Translations under genes and position numbers: made by a program
From: CAVPEW01 sp050247895
Lineage (GTDB): Bacteria; Actinomycetota; Acidimicrobiia; Acidimicrobiales; VFJN01
DNA length: 11,435 nucleotides
Reading direction: 5' to 3'
Assembly (NCBI GenBank): GCA_050247895.1
Contig: JBFWTJ010000112.1
Span: 1-11,435, forward strand
In this document: one piece after another, positions 1-6,607 of the stretch
Layout: each line of letters starts with the position of its first letter
Position numbering within the stretch: the stretch's first letter is position 1
Notes under the pieces: generated by a model
The model's input: only the letters and a program-made list of their open reading frames with translations
What the model was told of the DNA's origin: nothing
Database searches by the model: none

Positions 1-1221
1 CACGCCGAACACGTCGTAGGTGGGGCAGGCGACGAGGCGCAGGAGCAGCACGTGGGCCGGCGTGAGGTCCTGGAGCTCGTCGACCAGCAGGTGCCGGTGC
101 TCGGCCTGGACGGCCCGGCGGAGCTCGCCGTCGCGCACGAGGGACTCGGCGGCGAGGAACACCTGCTCGTCGAAGTCGATCGCGCCCCGCCGCCGCAGCT
201 CGGCCCGGTAGGGCTCGACCGCGGCCGCCAGGCCCGGCACGTCGCCCATCTGCTCCTCGACCACCTCGGGCCGGCGCAGGCCGAGCCGGACCAGCGACAG
301 GCCCTCCAGGTAGCGGGCCAGCGGGTCGGTGTTGACCCGGCGCTGCTGGCGGGGCACGAGCCGCTCGACGATGGCCCGGACGTCACGCTCGTCGAGGACC
401 TCCGGGCGGCGCCCCAGGGACCGGGTGACCAGCTCGTAGCCCCAGGCGTTGAGCGTGCGGATCCGGGCCCCGAGGCCCGGCGTGCGACGAGCCATCTCGA
501 CCTGGGCCTGCTTGTTGTAGGCCAGGGCCAGCACGCCGGCCGGCTCGTAGCCCCGGTCGACCAGGAGGTGGCGGAGCCGCTCGGTGAGCACGCGGGTCTT
601 GCCCGAGCCCGCCGGGGCGACGATCCGGGCCGGGCCCGCCTCGTGGGCCACCGCGGCGAGCTGGTCGGGCGCCAGCGCCACGGCCGGCACCACCGGCTCG
701 GGGACCACGGCCAGGCTGCCGAGGTCGACCGACTCGGCATGGACCACCGCGGCGCCCAGGGCACCCGCCGCCCACGGCCGGCGGGGCCCGCCGTCGACCC
801 AGGCCGGGCGCCCGTCGGCCAGCACGACGTCGCCGGGACCGGCGCCCGGCTCGGTGGCGCCGCAGCGCCGCGCCTTGCGGGCCCACCACCAGATCGGCTC
901 GGCGGCCCGGCCGTCGTAGTTGTTGGCCCAGACCAGGAAGTGGAGCCGGTCGTGCCAGGGGGTGTGGCCGGCACCGAGCTCCCAGAGCTCGCCGGCCGAC
1001 GACCGGGGGGCGCGGAACCCGGCCGGGTCGACGTCGAGCTCCACCACCACGGGCACCCGGGCCGACCACGCCGCGTGCAGCTCGGCCACGACGTCCTCGG
1101 GCGCTGCGACGGCCGCCTCGTCGATCCGGACCCGGCGCGCGCCGGCCCACGGCGGCGGCGGCTCGGCATCGGCGTGGACAACCACGCCACGACCCAGCTC
1201 GGCGGGGATCCTCGACGGCAC
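1..1221 (-). CDS. UvrD/Rep-family ATP-dependent helicase, N-terminal part (cut by left edge)
   Basis: Superfamily 1 DNA helicase that would couple ATP hydrolysis to 3'-5' unwinding in repair or recombination. About 407 residues are visible. The first ~180 residues carry no helicase motif but include a Trp-rich block (FLVWANNYDGR, then WWWARKARR). The helicase core begins with a Q-motif LAPDQLAAVAH (Gln ~187) and Walker A APAGSGKTRVLT (Lys ~208, codon 598-600). It continues with LAYNKQAQVEMARR, IDFDEQVFLAAESLV and motif II LLVDELQDLTPAH (DELQD ~381-385). The window ends at TYDVFGV, just where the usual GDDDQ of motif III would follow, so the motor domain 2 lies outside. The frame stays open upstream of the chosen GTG (1219-1221), with no stop or clear ribosome site. 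A TAGCCT about 7 nt upstream would fit leaderless transcription, but the start is uncertain. The gene is divergent from the Thr-rich gene. The family call is firm; the biological role is unknown. Confidence 0.9.
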   Translation of the reverse strand, partial: MPSRIPAELGRGVVVHADAEPPPPWAGARRVRIDEAAVAAPEDVVAELHAAWSARVPVVVELDVDPAGFRAPRSSAGELWELGAGHTPWHDRLHFLVWANNYDGRAAEPIWWWARKARRCGATEPGAGPGDVVLADGRPAWVDGGPRRPWAAGALGAAVVHAESVDLGSLAVVPEPVVPAVALAPDQLAAVAHEAGPARIVAPAGSGKTRVLTERLRHLLVDRGYEPAGVLALAYNKQAQVEMARRTPGLGARIRTLNAWGYELVTRSLGRRPEVLDERDVRAIVERLVPRQQRRVNTDPLARYLEGLSLVRLGLRRPEVVEEQMGDVPGLAAAVEPYRAELRRRGAIDFDEQVFLAAESLVRDGELRRAVQAEHRHLLVDELQDLTPAHVLLLRLVACPTYDVFGV

Positions 1222-1297
1222 CCGGGTGAGGCTATTGCCGGGGTCGGACGGTCCCGGGCCCCGGCCGTAAGGAAAGCCGGACCCGGGGATCTGACTT

Positions 1298-1315
1298 GGC
1301 GGAACTCCTTCCGCC
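1298..1315 (+). other. Small inverted repeat upstream of the Thr-rich gene
   Basis: GGCGGAA-CTCC-TTCCGCC forms a 7-bp stem with a 4-nt loop and ends 16 nt before the ATG at 1332. It lies in the divergent intergenic region and would sit in the 5' leader of the secreted-protein operon, where it could affect mRNA stability or start-site access. It could also be chance in such GC-rich DNA. No convincing -35/-10 pair is visible in 1222-1331. Confidence 0.3.
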
Positions 1316-1331
1316 AGCAGACAGGACCCTC

Positions 1332-2012
1332 ATGCAACGTTCAAGGAACGCTCTCGCCGGCGCAGGCGCGGCCCTCCTCCTCGTCGCCAGCGCCCAGGTG
1401 GCGGCCAACGCCCTGACCTCCCCGGCGGGGGTCGAGGACTGCGAGGTGACGACCACGACCACGGTGCCGGCCACCACGACCAGCACCACAGTCCCGACCA
1501 CGATCACGACCCCGGTCCCGACGACCAGCACCACGGTCCCGACCACGACCACGACCGACCCGGCCACCCCGGATCCCAGCACCACCACGACCACGGTGCC
1601 GACCACCACGACCACGGTGCCGACCACCACGACCACGGTGCCGACCACCACGACCAGCACCACGGTGCCGACCACCACGACCACGGACCCGGCCGTGCCG
1701 ATCGACGGCCCTCCCACCACCACGACGGTGGCGCCCACGACCACGACAGCCGCGCCCACGACCACCACGGCGGCGCCCACGACCACCACGGGTGGATCCT
1801 CCGGTTCCTCGAGCACGTCGGGCTCGACCTCGGGCGGGAGCTCCCTCGGCGGGAGCACCATCGGCTCCGGCACGGTGTTCAGCAACCCGAGCACCGACGG
1901 CTTCATCCCGGTCCGCGGCCGTGCCGCGGCCCCGACCGCTGCGGACTGCGGCACCATCGTGCAGTCGGACCCCGGCACGCCGATCGTCGCCACGCCGCAC
2001 TACACGGACTAG
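1332..2012 (+). CDS. Secreted Thr/Pro-rich low-complexity protein with conserved C-terminal tail
   Basis: 226 residues, no family recognised. Residues 1-27 form a Sec signal peptide (MQRSRN, hydrophobic AGAALLLVASAQVAA, AxA-like cleavage near AANA|LT). Residues 39-153 are a mucin-like run of Thr, Val and Pro (TTTTTVP units, then TTTTAAP units), followed by a Ser/Gly linker (154-180) and a C-terminal segment. There are only two cysteines, Cys37 and Cys206. Both are in 'DC' pairs and bracket the repeat region. The protein ends in GTPIVATPHYTD, a tail closely matched by the end of the Asp-rich protein at 6667-9039. ATG 1332 is preferred over the in-frame TTG at 1296 because it gives a clean signal peptide and has AGACAGGA about 6 nt upstream. 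The stop is 10 nt before the SdpA-like gene, so an operon with the HTTM protein is likely. It is probably surface-exposed and possibly O-glycosylated; it is the candidate substrate of the two genes downstream. Confidence 0.8.
   Translation: MQRSRNALAGAGAALLLVASAQVAANALTSPAGVEDCEVTTTTTVPATTTSTTVPTTITTPVPTTSTTVPTTTTTDPATPDPSTTTTTVPTTTTTVPTTTTTVPTTTTSTTVPTTTTTDPAVPIDGPPTTTTVAPTTTTAAPTTTTAAPTTTTGGSSGSSSTSGSTSGGSSLGGSTIGSGTVFSNPSTDGFIPVRGRAAAPTAADCGTIVQSDPGTPIVATPHYTD
1581..1643 (+). repeat. Three perfect 21-nt tandem repeats encoding TTTTTVP units
   Basis: Three identical 21-nt units run head to tail at 1581-1601, 1602-1622 and 1623-1643, inside the wider Thr-coding ACC/ACG tract of roughly 1448-1790. 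Each adds seven residues (T, V, P only) in frame. Such a tract can lengthen or shorten by replication slippage without breaking the frame. Confidence 0.85.
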
Positions 2013-2022
2013 CGGTCCCGGC

Positions 2023-2577
2023 GTGCAGGGCGGCACGGATCCCGTCCCCGGTCTCGGGGAGCGCATCGAGGCCAGCCCGGTCGGCCGCGCCGCGGCCGCC
2101 GGGCTGGTCCTCGCCATGCTCGTCCTGCACGCCCTGATCCACGTCCCCGCCGACGCCGCGGTGGCCCGGGCCTTCGCCCGGCCCGCGGCCACCCTGGCCG
2201 GGCTCACCGGCGCCGAGATGTCCTGGGGCGTCTTCGCCCCCGATCCCCGCGACGTCAGCCGCACGGTCTCGGCCCGCGTCGAGTACGTCGACGGCACCGT
2301 GCGCACGTGGCGGCCGCCCATGGGCGACGCCGTCCTCGGCCACTACCGCTTCTACCGCTGGCGCAAGTGGGTGGAGGTGTTCACCCTCGACGCCTGGTCG
2401 GAGCTCTGGGAGCCCGCCGCCCGCTGGATCGCCGACGAGATGACCGACCCGGCCGGACCGGCCGTGGCACGCGTCGTGCTCCTGCGCCACCATCGGACCA
2501 ACGACCCGGTGGCGGTCCCCGGGCCGTACGAGACCACCGAGATGTACGTGCTCGACCTGGCCGGAGCCTCGGGATGA
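2023..2577 (+). CDS. SdpA-like single-span membrane companion of HTTM protein (copy 1)
   Basis: 184 residues. One hydrophobic segment (about 23-40, GLVLAMLVLHALIHV) would anchor the protein, with the rest a soluble domain, probably outside the membrane. The key blocks are WGVFAPDPR (68-76), ARVEYVDG (84-91) and HYRFYRWRKW (107-116). The same blocks recur in the second copy at 5425-6015. The W-x-x-FAP-x-P signature resembles SdpA-family proteins, which accompany the HTTM protein SdpB in the Bacillus SDP toxin system, and actinobacterial proteins (possibly DUF5819, from memory) found beside HTTM genes. The GTG at 2023 is the only start that keeps the whole membrane segment and avoids overlap with the Thr-rich gene 10 nt upstream; no good ribosome site is visible. 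Its TGA overlaps the ATG of the HTTM gene (ATGA), so the two are probably translationally coupled. Pairing with the HTTM protein is well supported; the family name is inference. Confidence 0.75.
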   Translation: MQGGTDPVPGLGERIEASPVGRAAAAGLVLAMLVLHALIHVPADAAVARAFARPAATLAGLTGAEMSWGVFAPDPRDVSRTVSARVEYVDGTVRTWRPPMGDAVLGHYRFYRWRKWVEVFTLDAWSELWEPAARWIADEMTDPAGPAVARVVLLRHHRTNDPVAVPGPYETTEMYVLDLAGASG

Positions 2578-3560
2578 CCGAGCTCCTGTTCGCCCCCCGC
2601 TCGGTCGCCCCCGTCGCGCTCTGCCGGGCGGCGTGGGGGCTGCTGGTCGCCGTCTGGGCCCTCACCCTGATCCCCGACGTGCCCGACCTCGTGGCCGGCG
2701 GCAGCCTGGCCCACCCCGTGGACGGCCTCGGCCGCTGGAACCCCGTCGCCACCGTCACCGGTCCCACGGGCCTGACCCTGGTGTGCCTGGCCGTTGTGGC
2801 CGGCGGGCTGCTGACCAGCGTCGGCCTGTGGACCACGGCGAGCACCGCCGCGACCTGGCTGGGCGTGGTCGGCCTCCAGCGCACGAGCCCGCTGGTCATC
2901 AACTCCGGCGACGTCCTCATCCGCCACCTCGGCCTCGTCCTCGTCTTCGCCCCCGCCGGGGCGATGCTGTCGGTCGACGCCCGGCGGCGGGCCCGGCGCG
3001 GCGTGGTCCGGTCGACCCGGCGGGCACCGGTGGCCCTGCGCTACCTCCAGCTCTTCGTGGCCACCGGCTACCTGTGGTCGGCGCTGGCCAAGCTGCGCGG
3101 CCCCTCCTGGCACGACGGGACCGCCATGGCCCTGGCCCTGCGCATCGACGACATGCAACGGGTGGCGCTGCCCGACTGGGTGTTCGACCAGACCGTGGCC
3201 CTCAACCTGCTCACCTGGGCGGTGCTGGGCTTCGAGCTGTTCTTCTGCGCCGCGGTGTGGAACCGCGCCCTGCGCCCGTGGGTCCTGGGCGCCGGCATCG
3301 TCCTGCACGCCGGCATCGAGGTGCTGGTGGACGTGGGCTTCTTCTCGTGGGCGGTGATGGTGGCCTACCTGTCCTTCGTCCCCTTCGAGACGGCGGACCA
3401 CGTCGTCGAGGCCATCGAGGCCCGCCTGGCCCGCCTCGCCCGGTTGGGACGGGCACGACCCGCGACCGCGACCGTGCCCGTGCGGGCCGCGGGCAGCGGG
3501 GTGGCCACGGCAGGTGCCGATGTGGCCGAACGCCGCGCCGCGGCGCCCCCGTCGCCGTAG
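2574..3560 (+). CDS. HTTM-domain integral membrane protein (SdpB / gamma-carboxylase-related), copy 1
   Basis: 328 residues, several hydrophobic helices and a basic, low-complexity C-terminal tail after ~290. HTTM proteins include vitamin K-dependent gamma-glutamyl carboxylase and Bacillus SdpB. Blocks shared with copy 2 are GLLVAVWA (22-29), LQRTSPLVINSGD...R (101-117), APAGAMLS.D.RR (126-138), R.LQ..V...Y..S...K..G..W..GTA (156-184) and NLLTWA...EL...VWNRALRPWVL...LHAGIE...GFF..VMVAYLSFVP (211-270). Lys173 and His245 sit where the carboxylase has its catalytic-base Lys218 region and a conserved HxxN block (alignment by eye), so catalytic activity is plausible. The start ATG overlaps the TGA of the SdpA-like gene (ATGA). 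It is likely the catalytic membrane part of a maturation pair acting on the Thr-rich protein encoded first in the operon. The substrate is inferred, not shown. Confidence 0.85.
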   Translation: MTELLFAPRSVAPVALCRAAWGLLVAVWALTLIPDVPDLVAGGSLAHPVDGLGRWNPVATVTGPTGLTLVCLAVVAGGLLTSVGLWTTASTAATWLGVVGLQRTSPLVINSGDVLIRHLGLVLVFAPAGAMLSVDARRRARRGVVRSTRRAPVALRYLQLFVATGYLWSALAKLRGPSWHDGTAMALALRIDDMQRVALPDWVFDQTVALNLLTWAVLGFELFFCAAVWNRALRPWVLGAGIVLHAGIEVLVDVGFFSWAVMVAYLSFVPFETADHVVEAIEARLARLARLGRARPATATVPVRAAGSGVATAGADVAERRAAAPPSP

Positions 3561-3574
3561 CCTGGCGGGGTTCC

Positions 3575-3590
3575 GCCCGCGGCGGCGGGC
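3575..3590 (+). terminator. Weak hairpin after HTTM copy 1
   Basis: GCCCGC-GGCG-GCGGGC, a 6-bp G/C stem with a 4-nt loop, lies 14 nt after the HTTM stop and upstream of the msrA ribosome site. A second small stem, GGCGG-GGTT-CCGCC (3564-3577), overlaps it. There is no U-run, so this may only weakly separate msrA from the upstream operon, or it may be GC-rich chance. Confidence 0.25.
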
Positions 3591-3613
3591 GGCCCGAGGG
3601 AGGTGTGCGACCG

Positions 3614-4270
3614 ATGCTCTTCGGACGGGACAAGTCGACGATGGTGGCCCCCGAGCAGGCCCTGCCCGGCCGGTCCGAGCCGATGCCGGTCGGGACCCGC
3701 CACCACGTCGACGGGACCTCCTTCACGCCGCCCTACCCGGAGGGCACCGAGGTGGCCTACTTCGGCATGGGCTGCTTCTGGGGTGCCGAGCGGGTCTTCT
3801 GGCAGACGCCCGGCGTGGTCACCACGGCGGTGGGCTACCAGGGCGGCTACACGCCCAACCCCACCTACGAGGAGGTGTGCAGCGGGCTGACCGGCCACGC
3901 CGAGGAGGTGCTAGTCGTCTTCGATCCGGCCGAAGTGTCCTACGACGAGCTCCTCCGGGTCTTCTGGGAGTCCCACGACCCGACCCAGGGCATGCGCCAG
4001 GGCGCCGACCGGGGCACCCAGTACCGCTCGACGATCTACGCCGGCACACCGGAGCAGGAGAAGGCCGCACTGGCCAGCCGGGACGCCTACCAGGCCCGCC
4101 TCACCGCCGCCGGCCACGGCCCGATCACCACCGAGATCCGCTCGGCCGACGACGCCGGTCCGTTCTACTTCGCCGAGGACCACCACCAGCAGTACCTGTC
4201 GAAGAACCCGTGGGGCTACTGCGGGATCGGCGGCACCGGCGTGTCCTGCCCGGTCGGCCTGGCCGGCTGA
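3614..4270 (+). CDS. msrA: Peptide-methionine (S)-S-oxide reductase MsrA
   Basis: 218 residues, normal for the family. It reduces methionine-S-sulfoxide in proteins back to methionine, using thioredoxin for recycling, in the cytoplasm. The catalytic motif GCFWGAE is at 53-59 (nucleophile Cys54, Glu59). Further family blocks are VGYQGG (73-78), GLTGHAEEVLVVFDP (91-105), FWESHDPTQ (118-126), D.GTQYRS (132-139) and AEDHHQQY (187-194). The C-terminal KNPWGYCGIGGTGVSCP holds the resolving cysteines Cys203 and Cys212. The ATG follows a strong ribosome site GGGAGGTG at 3598-3605, spaced 8 nt. About 45 residues precede the core, similar to longer MsrA forms. It lies 53 nt after the HTTM gene on the same strand and may be partly co-transcribed, but its own strong ribosome site and the small hairpins in between suggest an independent housekeeping gene. 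Confidence 0.97.
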   Translation: MLFGRDKSTMVAPEQALPGRSEPMPVGTRHHVDGTSFTPPYPEGTEVAYFGMGCFWGAERVFWQTPGVVTTAVGYQGGYTPNPTYEEVCSGLTGHAEEVLVVFDPAEVSYDELLRVFWESHDPTQGMRQGADRGTQYRSTIYAGTPEQEKAALASRDAYQARLTAAGHGPITTEIRSADDAGPFYFAEDHHQQYLSKNPWGYCGIGGTGVSCPVGLAG

Positions 4271-4277
4271 GCGGCGT

Positions 4278-4354
4278 TGGTGGGCGTGGAGGGACTCGAA
4301 CCCCCGGCCACCTCGATGTAAGCGAGGTGCTCTAGCCAGCTGAGCTACACGCCC
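4278..4354 (-). tRNA. tRNA-Val (anticodon UAC), CCA encoded
   Basis: On the minus strand the sequence starts GGGCGTG and pairs with CACGCCC at the 3' end (acceptor stem 4348-4354 with 4282-4288), followed by discriminator A and an encoded CCA (4278-4280). The D-arm is AGCTCAGCTGGCTAGAGC. The anticodon arm is CCTCG-CTTACAT-CGAGG, giving anticodon TAC, valine. The T-arm GGGGGTTCGAGTCCCTC carries the usual TTCGA loop. It lies tail-to-tail with msrA, 7 nt from its stop. The gene looks intact and functional. Confidence 0.97.
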
Positions 4355-4477
4355 GGGAAGCGTCCGAGGGTAGTCGGGACGGGCTGTGAGACCCCAGGGC
4401 GAGCCGGGGGCGGATCGGCCGGCCAGGCCGCGGGCAGGTCGGACCGCCCACGCCAGGTCCAGGGCGCGGCGGAAGGC

Positions 4478-5428
4478 TCAGGGCGTGTCCGGGCGGGCGT
4501 GGCGCCGCGCTGCGACGGCCCGGGCGGGGCGACGACCGCCTCGGCGATCGAAGGTCGCCCTCACCGGCGCGAGCACCTTCTCGGCCCACTCGACGGGCAC
4601 GAAGGACAGGTAGGAGACCATCACCACCAGTGGGAAGAAGCCCAGGGGCATGCCGATCTCGATGCCGAGGTGGAGCGCCACGCCGCCGAGCAGCACCCAC
4701 GGGCGCAGTCGCCGGTTCCACACCAGGAAGACCAGGGCCAGCTCGAGGACCAGGGTGGCCCAGGTCAGCAGGTTGTCCAGCCAGCCCGTACCGGTGATCC
4801 AGTCCACGGCGTCCGAGCGCGTCAGCGCGTCGTTGGCCAGAGCGAAGCCGACCGCCGTGCCCCGTCGCCAGGTCTCGCCCACGATCTTCTCCCACACCGA
4901 GTCGAAGTACATGACGCAGACCTGGACCTGGAGCAGCCGCACGGCCCACAGAGGCCGTTCCGGTGCCTGCCAGAAGTCGGCGCGGTGCCGGCGCCAACGG
5001 TCGTAGGACAGGGCCGCTCCCGTGGGGGCCAGGGCGACGTAGACGGCGACCAGCCGCATCAGCAGGTCGCCGCCGTTGACGACGTAGGGGTTGCGGTACT
5101 GGAGCGACACGAGGCCGACGAAGACCACCCACCCGGCGACCTTCGACCGCAGCCCCACCGCGAGCGCCAACCCGGCCAGGCCGACGCCCACGACGAACAC
5201 GTAGGCGGCCCACGTCGTGTTGAGGTGGCGCAGCAGGGCGAGCACGCCGGGTCGGTCGGGCTGGGAGGGCTGGATGCCGTCGGGGCCGAAGAACCACGCC
5301 ACATCGCCCCGTAGCGAGAAGGCCCAGACCGCCACGAGCAGGCCGAAGGCGATCCGCAGGAAGGCCAGGGGCAGGGTGGAGCGTGGCGTGAACCAGAAGG
5401 CGTTCCAGCCGGCACGGAGCTGGGTCAC
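4478..5428 (-). CDS. HTTM-domain integral membrane protein (SdpB / gamma-carboxylase-related), copy 2
   Basis: 316 residues, paralogous to the HTTM protein at 2574-3560. Shared blocks are GLLVAVWA (29-36), LQYRNPYVVNGGDLLMR (109-125), LAPTGAALSYDRWRR (133-147), RLLQ..V...Y.DS...K..G.TW..GTA (164-192) and NLLTWA...EL...VWNRRLRPWVL...LHLGIE...GFF..VMVSYLSFVP (219-278). Lys181 and His253 match Lys173 and His245 of copy 1 and, by eye, the catalytic Lys region and the HxxN block of gamma-glutamyl carboxylase. The GTG start (5426-5428) overlaps the TGA of the SdpA-like gene by 4 nt (GTGA), the same coupling as in copy 1. The C-terminal tail (after ~285) is Arg/Pro-rich and probably cytoplasmic. It is the last gene of a minus-strand run with the NTF2-like and SdpA-like genes; 4355-4477 behind it shows no clear terminator. 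Its reaction is unknown. The likely partner or substrate is the Asp-rich protein upstream, by position and by shared tail. Confidence 0.85.
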   Translation of the reverse strand: MTQLRAGWNAFWFTPRSTLPLAFLRIAFGLLVAVWAFSLRGDVAWFFGPDGIQPSQPDRPGVLALLRHLNTTWAAYVFVVGVGLAGLALAVGLRSKVAGWVVFVGLVSLQYRNPYVVNGGDLLMRLVAVYVALAPTGAALSYDRWRRHRADFWQAPERPLWAVRLLQVQVCVMYFDSVWEKIVGETWRRGTAVGFALANDALTRSDAVDWITGTGWLDNLLTWATLVLELALVFLVWNRRLRPWVLLGGVALHLGIEIGMPLGFFPLVVMVSYLSFVPVEWAEKVLAPVRATFDRRGGRRPARAVAARRHARPDTP

Positions 5429-6015
5429 GAGCCCTCCTCCATGGTCGCGGTCACCAGGTGGGTCCGGGCGCTGACCGGGTCGGCGCCCTCCTGCACGGTC
5501 GAGGTCAGGCGCCACAGGGAGACCCGCCGGACCTCCAGGTCGTCCCGCTCGGCGAACTCGCCGACGGTCCGGGCCGCGGCCTCGAGGCGGGCGACGTTGC
5601 GCGAGCGCATGAGGGACTCGCCCCACTTGCGCCACCGGTAGCCCGAGTACGAGCCGAGCGGGCCCTCCCAGCTCGGCAGCTCCCAGACCGCGGTCGACCC
5701 GTCCTCGTACTCGACCCGGGCGACGAGCCGGCCCTGGCGACGGGGCGGGTTGGGTGCGAACAGGGCCCAGTTCTGGCGTAGGGCCAGGTGGTCTTCGACG
5801 GGGCGGACCGCGGGTCGGATGGCGTCCTTGAGCTCGGAGTCGGGCAGGTTGTCGACGGCCAGCACGGCCAGGACCACGACGATGACCAGGTTGGGCACCA
5901 GGTGGCCGAGGCGTGCGGGCGTCCAGCGCCGGCCACGGCCTCGGGCGACGCCACCGCCCGGGCCCTGCGGCCGGTCCTCGTGCCAGAGGGGTGGGTCTTC
6001 GTGGGTCAGCGACAT
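5425..6015 (-). CDS. SdpA-like single-span membrane companion of HTTM protein (copy 2)
   Basis: 196 residues. An N-terminal hydrophilic stretch of ~36 residues is followed by one membrane segment (about 37-54, HLVPNLVIVVVLAVLAV) and a soluble domain. Blocks shared with the companion at 2023-2577 are NWALFAPNP (82-90), ARVEYEDG (99-106) and YSGYRWRKW (123-131). The rest has diverged, so these mark the functional core. SdpA-family proteins in the Bacillus SDP system have the same size and partner an HTTM protein. ATG 6015 is chosen because AGACAGGA lies about 7 nt upstream. It starts 25 nt after the NTF2-like gene's stop and ends in a 4-nt overlap with the HTTM gene, so co-transcription is likely. 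The family assignment is inference from motif and context. Confidence 0.75.
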   Translation of the reverse strand: MSLTHEDPPLWHEDRPQGPGGGVARGRGRRWTPARLGHLVPNLVIVVVLAVLAVDNLPDSELKDAIRPAVRPVEDHLALRQNWALFAPNPPRRQGRLVARVEYEDGSTAVWELPSWEGPLGSYSGYRWRKWGESLMRSRNVARLEAAARTVGEFAERDDLEVRRVSLWRLTSTVQEGADPVSARTHLVTATMEEGS

Positions 6016-6040
6016 CTCGGGTTCCTGTCTCGCCGGGTCG

Positions 6041-6535
6041 TCAGGCGAGCGCCACGACGACCCAGCGCTTGCCGGAGTACTCGACGACGATCGGCTCGTC
6101 GGGATCACGGGAGGCGGTCAGCAGCTCGACCCGGTACCGAGAGGTGGCCTTCGCCGCGGTGATCGGGAAGTCCTCCGCCTTCTCCCGGTAGGCGTCGTCG
6201 GCCCGCTCGGCCACCAGCTCGAGGACCTCGGGGCAGGTCCCGACGTCGTACTCTCGCAGGAGCTGGTTCACCGCGTACCGGGAGAGCATCGAGCAGGCCC
6301 GCTCGTCGTTGCGGGCCAGGAGGCGGAAGAAGGTCTTGGCCGTGGCCGTGGCCCGCTCCTCGGAAGCCGCCACCTGCTCGGCCGAGGGAGGGTCGGCGTG
6401 CCGCAGGCTGCCGCGGTCCTGCGACGAGCAGGCGTTGGCCGTGCCGGCGACGGCGAGGACGCACGCGAGCCCGCGCCAGCTGGCAGCGCGGCGCAGGCGG
6501 ACGAACCGCCCCGGGTCCTCCACACGCTGTCTCAT
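6041..6535 (-). CDS. Small exported protein, NTF2/SnoaL-like fold predicted
   Basis: 164 residues, family not firmly recognised. The basic N-terminus (MRQRV...RLRR) and hydrophobic stretch (about 19-34, WRGLACVLAVAGTANAC) make a signal peptide. Cleavage after ANA, or lipidation of Cys36, is possible, but the site is a poor lipobox (TANAC rather than L-A-G-C). The mature part, ATATAKTFFRLLARNDERAC..., then a helical middle, then YRVELLTAS..DEPIVVEYSGKRWVVVAL, looks like the helix-helix-strand plan of NTF2/SnoaL-type extracytoplasmic domains. Cys81 and Cys101 could form a disulfide. It has no counterpart in copy 1 of the cassette. It lies 25 nt upstream of the SdpA-like gene and about 70 nt downstream of the hairpin that follows the Asp-rich gene, so it opens the three-gene run. 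It may be an accessory binding protein; function unknown. Confidence 0.7.
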   Translation of the reverse strand: MRQRVEDPGRFVRLRRAASWRGLACVLAVAGTANACSSQDRGSLRHADPPSAEQVAASEERATATAKTFFRLLARNDERACSMLSRYAVNQLLREYDVGTCPEVLELVAERADDAYREKAEDFPITAAKATSRYRVELLTASRDPDEPIVVEYSGKRWVVVALA

Positions 6536-6607
6536 GTCGTTCCGATGCTCCAGACCTCGGCGTGATTACAGCCGGCTCCGCGGGCCGCGGGGATCCGGCC
6601 CTGAACG

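Noticed and set aside
383..1150. Minus-strand 255-codon frame rich in Arg/Gly
   Set aside because: It is an out-of-frame shadow of the helicase; the in-frame translation gives motifs, this one gives only RRGGR-type composition.
52..1416. Long plus-strand open frame (454 codons) opposite the helicase
   Set aside because: It is antisense to clear helicase motifs (GSGKT, DELQD) on the minus strand and its translation is low-complexity His/Arg/Gly/Pro without recognisable domains, as expected from GC-rich shadow frames.
1332..2012. LPXTG, PEP-CTERM or similar known sorting signal at the C-terminus
   Set aside because: No LPxTG, no PEP box, and no hydrophobic helix with basic end follows the ATPHYT motif; likewise for the Asp-rich protein.
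1341..2321. Minus-strand frames across the Thr-rich gene (Val-rich and Arg/Gly-rich)
   Set aside because: These are complements of ACC/ACG repeats; the plus frame has a signal peptide and operon context.
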